Below, in pieces: positions 1 through 6,945 of a DNA stretch of 14,912 nucleotides. The translations under genes were made by a program, and so were the position numbers. Within the stretch, counting starts at the first letter, position 1, and every line of letters begins with the position of its first letter. Source of the DNA: Spirochaetia bacterium (lineage in GTDB: Bacteria > Spirochaetota > Spirochaetia > Treponematales > Treponemataceae); contig CAAGIR010000090.1 of NCBI GenBank assembly GCA_900769975.1, positions 1 to 14,912 on the forward strand. The letters are read 5' to 3'. The notes under the pieces are model-generated. The model was not told the origin of the DNA, searched no databases, and saw nothing but the letters and a program-made list of their open reading frames with translations.

Positions 1-111
1 ATTTGGAATTCTGATATAAGTATTCATAGGGATTCTGCCTGTTTAGTTTTATAGAAAAATCAATTATACAGGCTTTTATCCCTATTTTATTCAATCACAC
101 AAAAAAAATGA
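1..111. other. Left-edge region upstream of the phosphatase ORF; possible decayed 5' coding sequence
   Basis: This stretch has no open frame. In the frame of the downstream phosphatase there are stops at 52-54 (TAG) and 109-111 (TGA). The codons between them read like a hydrophobic segment (residues such as LYRLLSLFYSI) that could continue into the membrane helix coded just after 112. An A8 run (101-108) sits directly before the stop, where slippage could change frame. Two stops in 37 codons is also about what AT-rich non-coding DNA gives, so a plain intergenic region with a promoter is equally possible. No clear -35/-10 pair or Shine-Dalgarno was seen. Confidence 0.3.
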
Positions 112-1059
112 TTGAGCCTGATTTTTGGCTGGGAAATAACAGTTACTTTCTTTATATTTTTCCTTTCCATCGAATATTACCGCCTTTTTGTTCAAAACGT
201 CAATTTCAACAAAGATTTGCAACGTCAGATTGAACTTAGAACTGTTGATTTAACTTTTGCCAATGAAAAACTGCTGTATGAAAACCACATTGCACAAAAA
301 GATTTAAATATGGCATCAATCGTTCAGCAGAAATTTTTCACACGCCCTGATAGTATCATTGATAACTGGGAAATTGCGCTAGTTTATGAACCTCTTGATA
401 AAGTTTCCGGTGACTTATATGACTTTTATATAAAAAATGATAAATTAAACGGATTTTCACTTTTTGATGTTTCAGGACATGGAATTGCAGCAGCGTTAAT
501 CACTATGCTTTCAAAAAATATTATTTATAAAGCGTTCTGTCACTGTCTGGAACAAAAACAAAATGTTTCCACAGCATTACTTGAAATTAATGACAAAATC
601 ATAAAGGCAAAAGGTGATATAGAAAATTATCTTACAGGAATTATGGTTCGCTTTACACGCCTTAGTGATGAATCTAGTAAAGTTGAACTTTCCAGTGCAG
701 GACATCCTTATCCTGTTCTTTATTCTTCACAGCAGGATAAAATCATAAATTTAAAGGATTTCGAAAAAGAAGCACATTTTGGTGCCATCGGAATGAAAGG
801 AATTGAAGTTTCTTTTGATGATATCGAATTTACGATGAACAAAGGTGATATTCTTGTAGCCTTCAGCGACGGTATTATTGAACTTTCTGATGAAAACAGA
901 AATGCCTTTGGTCGTGAGCGCCTCGAATCATTAGTAAAAGAAAACAAAGATTTACCAATAGAAGAAATACTTGAAAAACTCAAATCACAGGCCATCACAT
1001 TTAGAGGGGACAATCCTCGTGATGACGATTTAACAGTTATTATTCTGCGCAAAATCTAA
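112..1059 (+). CDS. SpoIIE/PP2C-type serine phosphatase, membrane-anchored, possibly 5'-truncated
   Basis: This is a PPM-family phosphatase of the SpoIIE/RsbU type. Such enzymes dephosphorylate anti-sigma-factor antagonists (STAS proteins) or similar targets in the cytoplasm. Order: one hydrophobic helix (residues 8-20), a charged, probably coiled-coil linker (30-65), then the catalytic domain (about 67-314). The metal-binding motifs are intact: VSGDLYD (98-104), DVSGHGIAAAL (119-129), SSAGHP (194-199), FSDGIIE (251-257) and DDDLTVIILR (304-313). The start is doubtful. The frame opens with TTG at 112 directly after an in-frame TGA, and no ribosome site is visible. The first in-frame ATG (310) would give a soluble 249-residue protein holding just the catalytic domain. 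Relatives usually carry a large N-terminal sensor or several membrane helices, so this may be the 3' part of a broken gene. It converges with the gene at 1198-1752. The domain call is firm; intactness is not. Confidence 0.8.
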   Translation: MSLIFGWEITVTFFIFFLSIEYYRLFVQNVNFNKDLQRQIELRTVDLTFANEKLLYENHIAQKDLNMASIVQQKFFTRPDSIIDNWEIALVYEPLDKVSGDLYDFYIKNDKLNGFSLFDVSGHGIAAALITMLSKNIIYKAFCHCLEQKQNVSTALLEINDKIIKAKGDIENYLTGIMVRFTRLSDESSKVELSSAGHPYPVLYSSQQDKIINLKDFEKEAHFGAIGMKGIEVSFDDIEFTMNKGDILVAFSDGIIELSDENRNAFGRERLESLVKENKDLPIEEILEKLKSQAITFRGDNPRDDDLTVIILRKI

Positions 1060-1134
1060 CTTTCAAATAGACTGTCCAATAAATTTTAATTACAGTGTGC
1101 CCCCCAGTGCTTTTTCAACATACCATTAAAATAA

Positions 1135-1180
1135 AAAAAGGCCTCCATTATGTCACTTTCGACACAACAGAAGCCTTTTT
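1135..1180. terminator. Bidirectional rho-independent terminator between convergent genes
   Basis: An imperfect hairpin pairs 1135-1145 (five A, GGC, one mismatch, TC) with 1170-1180 (GA, mismatch, GCC, five T). A second small stem, TGTC (1151-1154) with GACA (1161-1164), lies inside the loop. The plus strand ends in T5 and the minus strand in a T7 run (1133-1139). It can therefore serve both the phosphatase gene on the left and the secreted-protein gene on the right. Confidence 0.75.
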
Positions 1181-1197
1181 GCAATTACAAACGTAAT

Positions 1198-1752
1198 TTA
1201 TTTCTGCAATTCGATATCTTTAAGATAGACAGTAGATGTCATATTTGACCAGAACTGAATTCCGATAATTTTTCTTGAAGGGTCAAAGTTTTTGCCCCAT
1301 ACTTCATCCCATTTCAAGTCATAAGTCCATGTAGTCCATTCATCATCTTTTACATATTTTGATGTATAGCATGACATTTTGTGTTCTGCACCACCCATAT
1401 CTTCATACATTACACCAATATTATAATGTCCGTCATAACCTTTAAATCCAGCAATCGAATATTTAAGATATTTCAAATCTGAAGCAGAAACTGGTTCATC
1501 AAACATAAAAGCAAGGCGCAATTCACCTTTTGAATTTTTTGTAGCCTTTACACATTTTTCACCAAGGTATTCAGTTTCCTCTACTGTTGCACCTTTCAAA
1601 GCTGCAGGTGTTTTCTTAGAATAATCTTTATCAACAGAAATTGTAACATTTCCCAAAGAAGCAAGATTATTTCCAGAAGTTGACTTTACAGGATCTGCAA
1701 AAAGCATTGCTGAAAACAAAAGAGCTATTCCCATAACACAGATTTTTTTCAT
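1198..1752 (-). CDS. Small secreted protein, beta-sandwich/carbohydrate-binding-module-like
   Basis: 184 residues, no family recognised with certainty. A classic signal peptide is present: MKK, a hydrophobic core (about 4-17), and a probable cleavage after Ala19 in the stretch LFADP. No lipobox cysteine follows, so the product is probably free in the periplasm or outside. The mature part alternates short hydrophobic strands and ends with IIGIQFWSN (162-170) and VYLKDIELQK (175-184). That closing strand is typical of jelly-roll modules such as CBM families or CIA30-like domains. The aromatic run around 138-152 (W139, W142, W148, W152) could form a sugar-binding face; this is inference from composition. 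The start is ATG with an upstream GGAGG (1764-1768) at good spacing. It is a single-gene unit with its own strong promoter, ended by the shared terminator. A binding-only role in polysaccharide use or a structural envelope role are both possible. Confidence 0.75.
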   Translation of the reverse strand: MKKICVMGIALLFSAMLFADPVKSTSGNNLASLGNVTISVDKDYSKKTPAALKGATVEETEYLGEKCVKATKNSKGELRLAFMFDEPVSASDLKYLKYSIAGFKGYDGHYNIGVMYEDMGGAEHKMSCYTSKYVKDDEWTTWTYDLKWDEVWGKNFDPSRKIIGIQFWSNMTSTVYLKDIELQK

Positions 1753-1788
1753 TTTTTAAAATCCTCCATAAATAACTATAATTATTTA

Positions 1789-1817
1789 ATTTTAACTTTA
1801 ACATTTCAAATTGTCAA
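1789..1817 (-). promoter_or_regulatory. Sigma-70-type promoter of the secreted-protein gene
   Basis: Read on the minus strand: -35 TTGACA (1817-1812, perfect), a 17-base spacer, and -10 TAAAAT (1794-1789, five of six). Transcription would start near 1781, giving a leader of about 30 bases containing the GGAGG ribosome site. The rest of 1753-1919 is AT-rich. I see no convincing terminator there for the MATE gene that ends at 1920. Confidence 0.75.
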
Positions 1818-1919
1818 AGAAATATTTATCAACATTTTAAGAAATAACAGTTTTTTATATTTATATTTTAGTCTTATTCATTAAGTAATATTAAATTAAT
1901 TTTAATCTTCTTTTTTATT

Positions 1920-3281
1920 TTATTTACTTAATTTTAGTTTTCTATAACATATAAATAAAAGAACACCAGACGTTACAGCCGACACAAAAGATGCTATAGG
2001 TTCTGCCAGAAAAATTCCTTCTACTCCCATAAAATGTGGCAAAATCAACGCAAGCGGAATTAGCAGTATAATTTTTCGTAAAGAAGCAATGAATAAAGAT
2101 GTTTTTGCTTTTCCCAAGGCAAGAAAAGTTGTCTGAGCGCTCATCTGAACTCCAAAAATCCACAAAGATCCAAAATAAATCGGAATTAAGTGAATTACAA
2201 GCTCAATAAGTTTTTCATCGCTGGCAAAAATTCGTGCAAAACCAGCAGGAAATTTTGTAAGAACAAAAAATGAAATTATCGTAAACGAAAAGGCAATAAC
2301 AAGCATTCTTTTTATAACACTTTTAACACGTTCAATTTTTTTTGCTCCATAATTATAGCTGATTAACGGCTGCACCCCAGTTGTAAATCCCTGTATAGGA
2401 CAGAAACACATTTGCATAAGGCTCTGCATAATCGTCATGCTGGCAACATATAAGTCACCACCGTAACGTTGAAGCCCAGTATTAAAAACAATAAAAATTG
2501 CACTTTCTGTCGCCTGCATAATAAAAGGAGATATTCCAAGCGAGGCAATTTTTCTGCATACACGGAAATCAAAAATCATATTTTTTCGTTCAAGCTTTAA
2601 AACTGTCTTTTTATGTGTCAGAAAAATGATAATCCACGTTGCACTTACTGCCTGACTTATAATCGTAGCCAAAGCAGCACCTTTTACGTCAAGTGAAAAA
2701 ACAAAAATAAAAACAGGATCTAAGATAATATTTAAAACCGCACCAATAATAATGCTCATCATTGCAGTTTTTGCCTTACCCTGTGCCGTAATAAAAGGAT
2801 TCAGCCCGATTGAAAACTGAACAAATATTGTACCGATTAAATAAATTCCCAGATAATCAGAAGCATATGGTAAAGTCGCTTCGCTAGCGCCGAACATCAT
2901 TAAAAGAGAATCTTTAAAAATCATAAAAAATGCCGTCAAAACAACACTAAAAAAAATCAGCATGTAAAAAGCATTTGCAAGGATTTTTTTAGCATTGTTC
3001 AGACATTCTTCATCTTTTTCTGATTTACCCAGTTCAATGGAAGCAAGAGGTGCGCCGCCATTTCCCGCAAAAGCACTGAAAGCACTTATGAGCATGATAA
3101 CAGGCAGACATATTCCTAAACCTGTCAAAGGCAAAGACGAACTTCCTGGAATATGTCCTATATAAATTCGGTCAACAACATTATATAAAATATTGATTAT
3201 AAAAGCAGTAATTGACGGCAACGAAAGACGGACCATCAATTTTCCCAGTGGAGCATTCCCCAATTCATTATTTGTAGTCAT
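1920..3281 (-). CDS. MATE-family multidrug/cation antiporter (MepA/NorM-like)
   Basis: An inner-membrane exporter that uses a Na+ or H+ gradient to expel cationic or other small molecules. The protein is 453 residues, normal for MATE, with about twelve hydrophobic helices in two similar halves. Family marks: the N-terminal NELGNAPLGKLMVRLSLPS run, LYNVVDRIYIGHI, the NPFITAQGKAK loop, LDPVFIFVF followed by VKGAALATIISQ in the first half, and GVQPLISYNYGAKK in the second. I chose ATG at 3281. The same frame also runs up to a TTG at 3317, but family members start near MTTNNELGNAP and the extra 12 residues look like leader. Neither start has a visible Shine-Dalgarno. It lies 53 bases after the lipoprotein gene on the same strand with no terminator between, so co-transcription is likely. 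The substrate cannot be told from sequence. Confidence 0.9.
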   Translation of the reverse strand: MTTNNELGNAPLGKLMVRLSLPSITAFIINILYNVVDRIYIGHIPGSSSLPLTGLGICLPVIMLISAFSAFAGNGGAPLASIELGKSEKDEECLNNAKKILANAFYMLIFFSVVLTAFFMIFKDSLLMMFGASEATLPYASDYLGIYLIGTIFVQFSIGLNPFITAQGKAKTAMMSIIIGAVLNIILDPVFIFVFSLDVKGAALATIISQAVSATWIIIFLTHKKTVLKLERKNMIFDFRVCRKIASLGISPFIMQATESAIFIVFNTGLQRYGGDLYVASMTIMQSLMQMCFCPIQGFTTGVQPLISYNYGAKKIERVKSVIKRMLVIAFSFTIISFFVLTKFPAGFARIFASDEKLIELVIHLIPIYFGSLWIFGVQMSAQTTFLALGKAKTSLFIASLRKIILLIPLALILPHFMGVEGIFLAEPIASFVSAVTSGVLLFICYRKLKLSK

Positions 3282-3334
3282 ATCTGTTAATATAATAAAT
3301 TCTATAGGAATAGGCAATTTTTTTGTTTTGATTT

Positions 3335-3805
3335 TTATTCTGATTTTCGGAAAAAGGTTAATGTAAGCTGTTTTTCTTTATTTTCCAGGACTAAATAATC
3401 ATCAGAAACACAAAATTCCACTACTCCAGTAAGCGTCTGCAAAAACAGATTTTCAAATTCCATTTCTTCTGGACTACCCATCATTCTTGTAGATGCAAGA
3501 TTTTCAATTTCAAAAGATTTTTTATTTTTAAAAGTTACAATACCATTATAACGGTTTACGCCAGAATTCCCCGCCACAAAAACTTTGCCGTCTTCTTTTA
3601 TAACAGACAAATCAGAAATGCAAATGGATTGATAAACATTTTCCTTTACCAGAGATTCAATCTGCCATGAACCTGCAAATTTTTCTTCTTCCTTACAACC
3701 AGCAAAACAAAAAATGCAAATTAAACAAAAAACACACCCAAACAGCCTGTTTTTTTCCACAGTTTTCACGCCATTTTTCAAGTTAATTATCACGTTTTTA
3801 TCCAC
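3335..3805 (-). CDS. META-domain (HslJ-like) lipoprotein
   Basis: 156 residues with the GTG start used here. An N-terminal signal with a hydrophobic core ends in the lipobox CFAGC, so the mature protein is anchored by a lipidated cysteine. The rest matches a META domain: GSWQIESL at the start, the central SGVNRYNG turn (families usually have GCNRF.G, so the usual cysteine is Val here), LASTRMMGS, and a final DDYLVLENKEKQLTLTFF strand pair. META domains occur in heat-shock protein HslJ and in exported proteins tied to stress or drug tolerance; the biochemical role is unknown. The start is chosen because a perfect GGAGG (3816-3812) sits 6 bases before the GTG at 3805, while an ATG at 3820 overlaps that site. 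It is followed by the MATE exporter, suggesting a shared envelope-stress or export role (inference). Confidence 0.85.
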   Translation of the reverse strand: MDKNVIINLKNGVKTVEKNRLFGCVFCLICIFCFAGCKEEEKFAGSWQIESLVKENVYQSICISDLSVIKEDGKVFVAGNSGVNRYNGIVTFKNKKSFEIENLASTRMMGSPEEMEFENLFLQTLTGVVEFCVSDDYLVLENKEKQLTLTFFRKSE

Positions 3806-3828
3806 AACAAACCTCCACAAACACTTTC

Positions 3829-3857
3829 ATTATAACCTTGTGTGCACCTAGCATCCA
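3829..3857 (-). promoter_or_regulatory. Probable promoter of the META lipoprotein-MATE pair
   Basis: On the minus strand a perfect -10 TATAAT (3834-3829) lies just upstream of the GGAGG ribosome site. Seventeen bases further is a poor -35, TGGATG (3857-3852, three of six). The weak -35 falls inside the GC-rich repeat tract, which could mean activation by a regulator or simply a weak promoter. Confidence 0.45.
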
Positions 3858-3980
3858 CAGCCCGCCACCCAGGCAATCCACCACCCTGGCATGTCACCCC
3901 GACATGGTGTGTCACCCATTACTCCTCCAGGTCAACATCACATAGTGTGTCACCCCGACATGGTATGTCCCCGCCCAGGA
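3841..3980. repeat. C-rich intergenic repeat tract with a duplicated hairpin-forming 17-mer
   Basis: This tract is much richer in GC than its surroundings and strongly C-skewed on the plus strand. The 17-mer TGTCACCCCGACATGGT occurs twice exactly (3892-3908 and 3948-3964, offset 56), each followed by one variable base and TGTC. The first copy sits in a perfect 6-bp hairpin, CATGTC-ACCCC-GACATG (3890-3906). The second keeps TGTC/GACA plus a wobble pair. Shorter echoes are CCACCC(A/T)GGC at 3865-3874 and 3881-3890. I find no open frame, tRNA or U-tract in it. It separates the GH3 stop (4000) from the lipoprotein gene. Confidence 0.75.
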
Positions 3981-3999
3981 CTCTATCAGCACGACATTA

Positions 4000-6831
4000 C
4001 TATTGATTAAAATAAGGGCTGAAATCTTCCTTTACAAATTCTACTTTCAAATTTAATAATTTTAATCCGTTTTGCGAAACAAAAAGTCTGAAAGTACTAA
4101 ATCTCGTTGAACACGCAATTTCTTTCGAAATGGAAACAGACTTTCCAGAAGAACCGTTAAACACAAAAGTTGCAATCGGAATTCCCTGTAAAAACAAAGT
4201 ACAAGGAAGCTGTGCAAGTTCACCCAAATCAGAAGAAGCGGTCAAAGTAAATTTATAAGTACCAAAGTCATTCACATCAAAAGAAAAAACAAAATTCGCC
4301 CCCGCCACACAAGTTTTCTGCGACAAATCAATATCAAGCGGAGAATCTTTTTTAACCTCATAGAAAATCATATCATCAAGATTAGTTTCATCATCAGATT
4401 TCGGGCGGTTAATAATTTCAATTTTCTGTTCTTCCCCGCAAAGCCTCTTCATTGCCTGAGTTTTCATCACATGATTGCACACATTCATAGCAGAACGCTG
4501 CAATTCACCCCTAGTAAGCGAACTATTTTCAAGAGAAAGCATAAGATTATCCCCATCAGCATTCCTGCTTCCGTCAGAACAACACATATACAAATCATTC
4601 TGCGCACGAACCATAGCAGCCAGGTTAGTTTTGTTTGGTTCACAGCCTTCTTCATTTATCAAAGCCCACCAGTCCGTCATTACGATACCCGTAAATCCCC
4701 AGTCTTCACGCAAAATCGTAGTATTCAAATCATAAGAACTGGAAGTGTAAAGACCGTTCATCATTCCGTACGTAGTCATAACAGAATTTGCACCGTTTTT
4801 CACAGCAATTTCAAAACCCTTAAGATAAATTTCACGTAAAGCACGCTGCGAAATCACAGAATCCTGACCATATCTGTTTTTTTCCTGATTATTTGCACAA
4901 AAATGCTTGATAGTGCCAGTAACACCCTGCGACATAAGCCCTTTCACCATAGCAGAACCAAGATGACCAGTTAAAAAAGGATCCTCAGAAAAATATTCAA
5001 AATTACGCCCATTTAAAGGATGACGGTGAATATTCATACCAGGCCCCAGAAGATTTTCCACCTTCCCGGCACACATTTCAAGCCCGGTAAAAGAATACAG
5101 TTTTTCCACCAGTTCAACATTAAACGTACAGGCAAGACAAGTACCGTTCGGCAAAGAAAAAGCCCTGGCACCACAGTCATTTCTCATTCCAGAAGGACCG
5201 TCATCACAGCAAACAGCAGGAATCCCAAAAACATCACGCAATCTTGGAGAAACTCCGCCAAAAGCCGAAGCAGTTCCAGCAGTCACAAGGCTGCTTCCCA
5301 TACCTTCACCACGAACAAGACAACAAAGCTCTTCATCATTAAACTGAGCCACAAAATCGTTCATGCTCACTTTATTATTCAAAACATCACAAAGCTTGTA
5401 ATCAGCAGAAGAAACCTGTGCAATTTCTTTCGGAAGATTTTCCTTGCGTCTTTCACGCATATCTATAGAAGCAAGTGGCACATCTTCAAAATCCAATTCG
5501 CCCTTTTCGTTGCGGCACATACGCTTAAAAGATTTACGTGGAGCACACGCCTCAACACATTTTTTTATTACAATTAATTCTTCCAGATTAAAACTACCAG
5601 CAGGAACAGCAGAACGCACATCACTACCAGTAAAAACACAATATTCCCCAGCTTCCAAAACCCAGCAGTCTTTAAAACCAGTCACCCCAGAATCATCAAA
5701 AGAAGCAAAATCATCATAATTCACAGAAAAACACAGTTTCTCCTTTTCATTCACCCCAAGAACCTTAGATTTTGTAAACCCAGCAAGCACCCTCTGAGCC
5801 TTACCAAGTTTTCCGTTAGGAGCCTGTACATAAACTTGCACCACTTCCTTACCGTCAAAAGGCCCTTTATTCACAACCTCCACAACAACATTAACGCAAC
5901 GCCCAGCCACATCATTTTTCAAATCACAGCATCGCATTTCAAACTCAGAATAAGACCGCCCAAACCCAAAAGGATACCTCACCTTATCCTTTGCAAAAGT
6001 TTCAAAGAAACGGTAACCCACAAAAATATCTTCACAGTAACAGTTGCCGCTTTCGTTTCCAAACCATTTATCACTAGGATAATCGCAAATATTATAAGCA
6101 ATCGAATCAGAAAGTTTACCACAGGGATTCACATTACCACACAAAACATCAGCCGTACCCAGACAGCCAACCATACCACCCTGCCAGATATACATCACCG
6201 CATCAGGCGAAAACTCATCCACAAAAGACATATCAACAATATTACCCACATTTAACAGGACAATCATTTTGCCAAAAGCCTTACGCACCACCGCCAGCAT
6301 CAGTTTTTCTTCCTCAGTCAAAAGATAAGAACCACACGTAGCAGAATTATCCTTATCTTCACCAGCCGTTCGCCCCAGAATAACAATAGCCGCATCACTT
6401 TCACCAGCCGCCCGCTTCACCACATCATCAGACAAAATCATTTCCGCCTGAGCCCAAGGTTCCATCCCCCAGCCCAAACCTTCATCAAACGGATTTTCTT
6501 TAATCCAGTCCAGATAAATTTTTTCCAGATTTTTGTTTACCTTAATGCCGCAAGATTCCAGCGCTTCGCAAATATTCCATACTTTATCAACATTCACCTT
6601 ACCGCCAGAACCAGTACCGCTTTTATAATAATTAGCCTGAATTCTACCAAAAACCGCAACTTCACAACCTTTTTTTAACGGCAACACACCATTATTTTCC
6701 AGTAGAACACAACCTTCCGCAACAGCAAGACGAGCCGTATTTTCATATTCTTTCCAATCCAAAGTTTTCATAACATTTCCAGCCGCAATTGCAGCATTTT
6801 CTCCTTTTTTATTATTTTTTTTGGCGCACAT
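4000..6831 (-). CDS. Glycoside hydrolase family 3, domain-swapped (beta-glucosidase/beta-xylosidase type)
   Basis: A cytoplasmic exo-acting beta-glycosidase, about 943 residues, with no signal peptide. It would cleave imported oligosaccharides. The domain order is inverted relative to usual GH3 (numbering counts the GTG codon at 6834 as residue 1). First comes the alpha/beta sandwich domain (about 28-300), with ILGRTAGEDKDN and E159 as candidate acid/base. Then a FnIII-like domain (about 313-405: VVNKGPFDGKEVVQVYV, LAGFTK). Then the catalytic barrel (about 483-800): DDGPSG (544-549), GPGMNIHRHPLNGRNFEY, KHFCANNQEKNR (643-654), and TDWWA with D721 as nucleophile. A further beta-rich module (about 828-935) follows. 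Similar order is known in Ruminococcus albus and Butyrivibrio fibrisolvens GH3 enzymes. The start is ATG 6831 (a GTG at 6834 is adjacent); the ribosome site is weak. The protein is cysteine-rich, and its codons favour GTT, GTG, GGT and GCT unlike neighbouring genes. Substrate is not determinable. Confidence 0.93.
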   Translation of the reverse strand: MCAKKNNKKGENAAIAAGNVMKTLDWKEYENTARLAVAEGCVLLENNGVLPLKKGCEVAVFGRIQANYYKSGTGSGGKVNVDKVWNICEALESCGIKVNKNLEKIYLDWIKENPFDEGLGWGMEPWAQAEMILSDDVVKRAAGESDAAIVILGRTAGEDKDNSATCGSYLLTEEEKLMLAVVRKAFGKMIVLLNVGNIVDMSFVDEFSPDAVMYIWQGGMVGCLGTADVLCGNVNPCGKLSDSIAYNICDYPSDKWFGNESGNCYCEDIFVGYRFFETFAKDKVRYPFGFGRSYSEFEMRCCDLKNDVAGRCVNVVVEVVNKGPFDGKEVVQVYVQAPNGKLGKAQRVLAGFTKSKVLGVNEKEKLCFSVNYDDFASFDDSGVTGFKDCWVLEAGEYCVFTGSDVRSAVPAGSFNLEELIVIKKCVEACAPRKSFKRMCRNEKGELDFEDVPLASIDMRERRKENLPKEIAQVSSADYKLCDVLNNKVSMNDFVAQFNDEELCCLVRGEGMGSSLVTAGTASAFGGVSPRLRDVFGIPAVCCDDGPSGMRNDCGARAFSLPNGTCLACTFNVELVEKLYSFTGLEMCAGKVENLLGPGMNIHRHPLNGRNFEYFSEDPFLTGHLGSAMVKGLMSQGVTGTIKHFCANNQEKNRYGQDSVISQRALREIYLKGFEIAVKNGANSVMTTYGMMNGLYTSSSYDLNTTILREDWGFTGIVMTDWWALINEEGCEPNKTNLAAMVRAQNDLYMCCSDGSRNADGDNLMLSLENSSLTRGELQRSAMNVCNHVMKTQAMKRLCGEEQKIEIINRPKSDDETNLDDMIFYEVKKDSPLDIDLSQKTCVAGANFVFSFDVNDFGTYKFTLTASSDLGELAQLPCTLFLQGIPIATFVFNGSSGKSVSISKEIACSTRFSTFRLFVSQNGLKLLNLKVEFVKEDFSPYFNQ

Positions 6832-6850
6832 CACCTAATCAGTCGCCTTT

Positions 6851-6905
6851 CACAGTTCACTCACGTTCAGCCCTTCGGGCTCACGCTCCACTACGTTCCG
6901 CGTGC
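6851..6905. repeat. GC-rich short-period repeat with hairpin between mnmG and the GH3 gene
   Basis: Three related ten-base blocks stand out on the plus strand: TCACGTTCAG (6861-6870), TCACGCTCCA (6881-6890) and CTACGTTCCG (6891-6900). The slot between the first two is filled by the hairpin AGCCC-TTC-GGGCT (6869-6881). It is unlike the AT-rich DNA around it and lies in the 114-base gap between the mnmG stop (6946) and the GH3 start. On the minus strand the hairpin has no U-tract, so it is not a standard terminator. Repeats of this GAACGTGAG/GAGCGTGAG style occur between genes in several bacteria; their function is unknown to me. Confidence 0.6.
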
Positions 6906-6945
6906 CTGTTCAAGCCTCGGCGCAGATTTACACACCGCCAAAACT

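Noticed and set aside
1942..2163. Second minus-strand frame within the MATE gene
   Set aside because: It is a shifted shadow of the MATE frame, without a separate ribosome site or any domain.
3841..3980. CRISPR-like array
   Set aside because: There are just two copies of a 17-mer, no regular spacers, and no cas genes nearby.
3821..3999. tRNA or small RNA gene in the GC-rich gap
   Set aside because: No cloverleaf arms or T-loop signature could be laid out. The GC content is explained by the short repeats.
4471..6255. Several plus-strand open frames opposite the GH3 gene, the longest 185 codons (5020-5577)
   Set aside because: They follow from the G/T-rich coding strand of GH3, which leaves few stops on the other strand. 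Their translations are rich in H, K, T, S and I, without domains or ribosome sites. The GH3 frame is continuous and motif-rich.
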